NCBI GenBank assembly: GCA_017507205.1
Contig: JAFWBH010000079.1
Location: forward strand, 1 to 9,833
From: Clostridia bacterium
GTDB taxonomy: Bacteria; Bacillota; Clostridia; Christensenellales; CAG-917
Direction of reading: 5' to 3'
DNA length: 9,833 bases
Of this stretch, positions 5,733 through 9,833 are shown piece after piece. Each line of letters opens with the position of its first letter. Positions within the stretch are counted from its first letter, which is position 1. The translations under genes were made by a program, and so were the position numbers. The notes below the pieces were generated by a model. It was not told the DNA's origin. It saw nothing but the letters and a program-made list of their open reading frames with translations, and did no database searches.

Positions 5733-5762
5733 TTGACATCAAATGTGTCTTTGTGTTATAGT
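5733..5762 (+). promoter_or_regulatory. Extended -10 sigma-A promoter of the large lipoprotein
   Basis: Perfect -35 TTGACA at 5733-5738 and TATAGT at 5757-5762 (18-bp spacer), with TG at 5754-5755 one base ahead of the -10, an extended -10 arrangement. Transcription near 5769 gives a leader of about 50 nt. Confidence 0.82.
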
Positions 5763-5786
5763 TTATATGTATATTTATAGTTAAAA

Positions 5787-5812
5787 GCGCCTGCACATTG
5801 CACGCGCGGAGG
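5787..5812 (+). promoter_or_regulatory. GC-rich leader hairpin touching the ribosome binding site
   Basis: GCGC-C-TGCA (5787-5795) can pair with TGCA-C-GCGC (5799-5807) around a CAT loop, eight pairs with one C/C mismatch. The Shine-Dalgarno GGAGG starts at the very next base (5808-5812). An alternative fold pairs CGCCT (5788-5792) with AGGCG (5810-5814), which would cover part of the ribosome binding site. The two folds exclude each other. The GC-rich patch stands out in an AT-rich leader. A regulatory role is only a suggestion. Confidence 0.4.
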
Positions 5813-5819
5813 CGAAATT

Positions 5820-8800
5820 ATGAAGAAAACAGCAAAAATCTTGATAGCTCTGCTTATGGTGACGTTGCTCGCTTGCACACTCTTTGCTTGTGGCGAAACA
5901 AGTGGAGTGATTGATCAGCCCACCGAGCTTCCTTCAATTATTGGTGGAGATGTGACCAATCCTGACGGCGACACCGACACCAAGCCTGAAGAAACTATCA
6001 CATCACGTGAGCCTGCATATTTGACATTTTCATATCTCAAGCAGGCACCCTCAGTGTTCAAGCACATCTACATAGAGGAATTCGACCTTGCAGATATTGA
6101 ATATCACGTCACATACAGAGAGGTTGTTGGCGATGATGAAAGATATGTGGCAGGAGAAGGTCAGCCTCTTACAGAGGATATGCTTTCAAGAGAAAGCAAA
6201 AATATACTTGACACCTTTGGCGATGACGAAATCAGTGGACACTATATGATGTTCGTTTCAAAAGAGGTTGAATATGAATTTGACGGCACAACCTATAAAA
6301 CAGTGGTTGAAGGCTCCTTTGGGCTTCACCTGAAAACAAAGGCATGTGTCAGAGAGTTTGTTGACATCACCATTGATATCAATGGTGGATATGCACTCTT
6401 TGGCGCATTTGACCCAAAGGAAGGCAAATCAGTTGTAAAGGTTGAAAAGGACTATTCTTGGAGCTGGAGTGAGTTCCTCGCCGACTTCCCAGCATATAGA
6501 GAAGGCCATGCAATTTCTAGCGTGACTGTTGACGGAAAGACCTACAATGCAGGCTCAACAGAGTCAATCAAAATCAATGAAAGCTCTGTTGTCACTTTGG
6601 GCTGGTCAGAAAGCATTATCCCCGTCACCTTTGACATCAGTCTCCCTGACGGAGTGACAGAGTGGGCACCTGAAAATAGCGCGCTCCTTGAAAACTATGA
6701 TGAAGCCACAGGCACATGGTCGGTGTCTGTTGTCAAGGGCGAGGGCATCATTCCTAGACCCTCAATTTCAAACATCGCAACCCTTGATGGCTATACCTTT
6801 GCAGGCTGGCGCACAGCAGATGGAAGGGTGTGGAACTTTAATACAAGCGTTGGTGGCACTCCCATCACCCTCTATGCAATGTGGACAATCAGAACATATT
6901 CAGTGCAATATGTCCTTATGGGTGGTGAGCTTGACCTTCAAAAAGGCTATTCAAACACTGCAATTGCAGATTTGACACGCACAGACGTCAACGTGAAATA
7001 CGCAGTTGGCCTTGGCCCCAATGACCCCGATTATGATCCCGAATCAATGAGAGATATCCTTGCATTCAAGCCTATTGTCATTACATTCACAGGTATTCAT
7101 TACGGAGCAAGCCTCAAGGACTACTATGCAGTGTGCAATGTCAGAAGCGATTCAACAGATATCATCTCAATTTCAGCAGATCCTCAAATATTCAAGGACC
7201 AAATGACCAAAAATGGTGATTGCTACGAAGTAGAGGACTGGTATCTTGACTCATTCTTTGAGGAAAGCAATAAGTTTGACAGCACAAAGGTCACCGATGA
7301 CGTTGTTCTTTATCCCAAGTGGATGCTCAAAGACAACCTCAGCGATGAGGAATTGAACACATACTTTGCAGAAAAGCTATTCAAATACACCATAAAATCA
7401 GATGGAACACTGCGTATTGACGTCATTCAAGACTTGTCAGTCAGTGAATTGAAGATTCCTGCAAGCGTTGAAATTGATGGTGTTGAGCATGTCATCAGTG
7501 AAATTGGTGAAAATGCAATCATCAACATCAAGACACTCATTTCGGTTGACCTCAGCGAAGCTGTTGGACTTACAAGAATTGGCAAGCAGGCATTTGCATA
7601 TTGCCCCAACCTTCGTGAAATCGAGCTTCCCGAGGGTGGACTTAACATTTCATATGTCGGTGAGGATGCTTTCCGTGGCACAGAATATATCAATTCATAT
7701 GCAGAGGTCAACAGAGTTGACTTTGCAGTTCTCGGCAATGTTCTCGTTGAGTATGTTGGCGACAACACAGAAAAGGAAATAAACATCGACACTATGAGTG
7801 TTCTTCTCAGTGAGGTTGACACAATTGCTCCTGGTGCATTCAGTGGACTTCTTGCTCTTGAAAAGGTCACCATTGGCGATGGAATTGAGCAAATTTACGA
7901 CAGAGCATTCTACGGCAATTCAAGCCTCATCAGCGTTGAAGGTGGCGCAGGTCTTGCATATGTTGCCTCTGACGCATTTGATGGCACAAAATATATTGAA
8001 ACCGTCCCTGCAAATGGCGAATATCTCCGTATCGGTGACATTTATTTCCGTTATGTAGGCGCAGGCACAAGCGCAACAATACCTGCAGGCGTGAGATATA
8101 TTGCTCCCGGCGCATTTATGAAGGGCAGTATGGTTGAAACAATCGTCTTTGAAAATGCAGACGACATCATCTATGTTGGTGCAGATGCCTTTGCAAGCAC
8201 AAAGTGGATGAGTGAGGACCATACATCTGAAGAAACAGGTGATGAGGACACCTTTGTCCAAGACGGATTTGTTGTCATCAATGGTATCCTCGTTGCAAAG
8301 CGTGGCAGACAAGCAATTGTTGAATTGCCTCAATCAGTCAAGGTTATTGCAACAGATGCATTCTCAAACGCATACATCACAAACATCACAGTGCCAGAGG
8401 ATTCAAGCCTTGAGCTTATTGAGGCAAACGCATTTGACGGCGCAAAGAATCTCAAGGCATTGACATTTATCAACGCAACAGACTCAGTGTTCATTGAATT
8501 CAACGATGGCGCATTCTCAAGGAAGGGTGGTGAAGCAATCAACGACAGCTTCACAATCTATCTCTATGACGAGCCTATCAACACTCTCAAGAAGGAAATC
8601 AGTGCCGGCGACACCCTTGCAATCAGAGGCTGGAAGGAGCTTTATCAAGGCGCAACAGATATGTTCCAGGTTCTTGTGACAGAGGCGATTGAATTCAACA
8701 AAGCATGTGGCATTCCAACAGCGTATCTCTTTGAGGGTGAGGATGTTGACTTTGTGGAAATCTGGGATAGCCTCGGATTGCTCAATTCAACCAAAACACA

Positions 8801-9833
8801 CCTTGTAGATGGCATAATCGTAGTCAGAAGTGACGGTATTGCAAGAACAGAGGATATTGACCTTGCAGAATTGAAGTCAGAAAAAGATGGCACAGTGGGC
8901 GCAATAGACGGCTCTATTGGCGACAAAGCATTCACAATCACCATTGACGGAATCACCCCTGAAGCACTTGGTTATTCTGTCTATCCTGCAATCAATGAAA
9001 GCACAATGAAGATATATCATCTTGTGGGCGAAACAGAGGTTGCTGGACTTCCTACATTCTACACAACTCAACCCAACTTCAACGAGGCAGAGCATATCAT
9101 CAAGATAAAGTTCACCTACAACGATGGCAACAATACTCTGGGTGAAATGCTCATCTCTGACGAAAAGGTTTCAGTCATCGGCTACATCAATAGATTGGGC
9201 GCAAATAAGGAGCTTCAAATCTATGTTGATTACTATGGACTTGAAACATACAAGGTGCTTGAAACATACACCGTCAAGCATCCCACAAACGCAACCATCG
9301 AGCAAATTGATCCTATGACTCTCCCTGTCAATGCTGGCAAGGTTGAGATCAATAGAGTCGCAAGCAAGGTTGTGTTCAAGCTTACACTCACTGACGGCAC
9401 ATACAAGTATGTCGGACTTGATTCACAAGCAAAATTCATCTCACTTGCAGACGCAAAGGCACAGAAGGCAGATGCAGTGGAGATCAACCTCAACACAGCA
9501 ACACTTGGACATCATATGGTTGGACTTTGCTATGGCGAGCCTGGAAGCTATGTTTATACAACAGTCCTCTATTCAGTCATCCTTTCAACAGATGGTTCAA
9601 GATTTGCATACAGCATTGTTGACGGTGGAGCAGTGATCACTGGCCTCAAATCAGGCTATGACAGCACAGTGGCAATTCCTGCAAAGGTCACTCTTGACGG
9701 AAATGGCAATTTCAATGCTGACAGCACTGCAGAATATGATGTCATCGCAATCGGTGATGGCGCATTTAAGGATAAGACCGACCTTGAATATGTCTATGTT
9801 CCTGCATCAGTCAAGACAATTGGCAATGAGGCA
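5820..9833 (+). CDS. BspA-like LRR surface lipoprotein, runs off the right edge
   Basis: The frame is open for 1338 codons from ATG 5820 to the last base with no stop, so the C-terminus is unseen. GGAGG (5808-5812) lies 7 nt upstream. Order of parts: type II signal peptide with lipobox LFAC, lipidated Cys24; a Thr/Asp/Pro linker to about 60; an unassigned region to about 265; an InlB B-repeat (Flg_new) domain about 269-355 ending in GYTFAGW and ITLYAMW; an unassigned region; an LRR_5/BspA block about 545-900 with motifs such as IGKQAFAYCPNLREIELP and IAPGAFSGLLALEKVTI; an extracellular region about 900-1300 that includes an Ig-like stretch (ATLGHHMVGLCYGEPGSYVY); and a new LRR start at about 1306 (IAIGDGAFKDKTDLEYVYVP). 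Such proteins are displayed on the cell surface for binding or adhesion; the ligand is unknown. Single gene with its own promoter. Confidence 0.93.
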   Translation, partial: MKKTAKILIALLMVTLLACTLFACGETSGVIDQPTELPSIIGGDVTNPDGDTDTKPEETITSREPAYLTFSYLKQAPSVFKHIYIEEFDLADIEYHVTYREVVGDDERYVAGEGQPLTEDMLSRESKNILDTFGDDEISGHYMMFVSKEVEYEFDGTTYKTVVEGSFGLHLKTKACVREFVDITIDINGGYALFGAFDPKEGKSVVKVEKDYSWSWSEFLADFPAYREGHAISSVTVDGKTYNAGSTESIKINESSVVTLGWSESIIPVTFDISLPDGVTEWAPENSALLENYDEATGTWSVSVVKGEGIIPRPSISNIATLDGYTFAGWRTADGRVWNFNTSVGGTPITLYAMWTIRTYSVQYVLMGGELDLQKGYSNTAIADLTRTDVNVKYAVGLGPNDPDYDPESMRDILAFKPIVITFTGIHYGASLKDYYAVCNVRSDSTDIISISADPQIFKDQMTKNGDCYEVEDWYLDSFFEESNKFDSTKVTDDVVLYPKWMLKDNLSDEELNTYFAEKLFKYTIKSDGTLRIDVIQDLSVSELKIPASVEIDGVEHVISEIGENAIINIKTLISVDLSEAVGLTRIGKQAFAYCPNLREIELPEGGLNISYVGEDAFRGTEYINSYAEVNRVDFAVLGNVLVEYVGDNTEKEINIDTMSVLLSEVDTIAPGAFSGLLALEKVTIGDGIEQIYDRAFYGNSSLISVEGGAGLAYVASDAFDGTKYIETVPANGEYLRIGDIYFRYVGAGTSATIPAGVRYIAPGAFMKGSMVETIVFENADDIIYVGADAFASTKWMSEDHTSEETGDEDTFVQDGFVVINGILVAKRGRQAIVELPQSVKVIATDAFSNAYITNITVPEDSSLELIEANAFDGAKNLKALTFINATDSVFIEFNDGAFSRKGGEAINDSFTIYLYDEPINTLKKEISAGDTLAIRGWKELYQGATDMFQVLVTEAIEFNKACGIPTAYLFEGEDVDFVEIWDSLGLLNSTKTHLVDGIIVVRSDGIARTEDIDLAELKSEKDGTVGAIDGSIGDKAFTITIDGITPEALGYSVYPAINESTMKIYHLVGETEVAGLPTFYTTQPNFNEAEHIIKIKFTYNDGNNTLGEMLISDEKVSVIGYINRLGANKELQIYVDYYGLETYKVLETYTVKHPTNATIEQIDPMTLPVNAGKVEINRVASKVVFKLTLTDGTYKYVGLDSQAKFISLADAKAQKADAVEINLNTATLGHHMVGLCYGEPGSYVYTTVLYSVILSTDGSRFAYSIVDGGAVITGLKSGYDSTVAIPAKVTLDGNGNFNADSTAEYDVIAIGDGAFKDKTDLEYVYVPASVKTIGNEA

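Noticed and set aside
6688..9636. Many open frames of 60-150 codons on both strands under the large lipoprotein
   Set aside because: They are shadows of the single 1338-codon frame from 5820; strong codon bias (GCA, ACA, TCA, GAC) keeps alternative frames open by chance.

Overview
The window reads as chromosomal DNA from a low-GC, spore-forming Firmicute, most likely an anaerobic gut-type member of the Clostridia. The evidence is a Firmicutes-type 5S rRNA, the spore-specific dipicolinate synthase pair dpaA/dpaB, strong GGAGG ribosome binding sites, near-consensus sigma-A promoters, Gram-positive lipoproteins and a very large BspA-type leucine-rich-repeat lipoprotein. The genus cannot be fixed from this sequence.

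Layout. Positions 1-153 hold the end of an rRNA operon (5S rRNA, 5' end cut by the window edge) and its terminator. From 158 to 349 there is a degenerate direct-repeat array of about 32-33 bp period, followed by a stretch (357-763) that looks like a decayed gene. Three plus-strand genes follow, two of them with clear promoters: a DUF1349-type protein (855-1463), a small lipoprotein (1644-2006) and an unrecognised 147-residue protein (2115-2558). Just after the last one lies the 3' remnant of a second copy of the small lipoprotein, still carrying a terminator of the same design. 2699-3015 is non-coding as far as I can tell.

The centre holds a minus-strand operon dpaA-dpaB (4368-3089), which makes the spore-core solute dipicolinic acid. 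A sigma-K-like promoter lies over the upstream ATG, and a GGAGG site points to a TTG start for dpaA. Diverging from it across 98 bp is a P-loop ATPase (4467-5591) built as two related halves, the second of which has lost its Walker A motif. The shared intergenic region suggests, but does not prove, a link to sporulation.

From 5820 to the right edge one uninterrupted reading frame of 1338 codons encodes the N-terminal part of a BspA-like surface lipoprotein (lipobox, InlB-type beta repeat, LRR_5 blocks, Ig-like stretch). It has its own extended -10 promoter and a leader hairpin directly against the ribosome binding site.

A recurring feature is a rho-independent terminator with the same stem CCACTC/GAGTGG, used four times (124, 2022, 2674, 5628) and in three cases followed by an ATTGACAA-like sequence. 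Nothing here amounts to a clearly new multi-gene system. The best leads are the repeat array, the split lipoprotein duplication, the half-degenerate ATPase beside dpaAB, and the leader hairpin.
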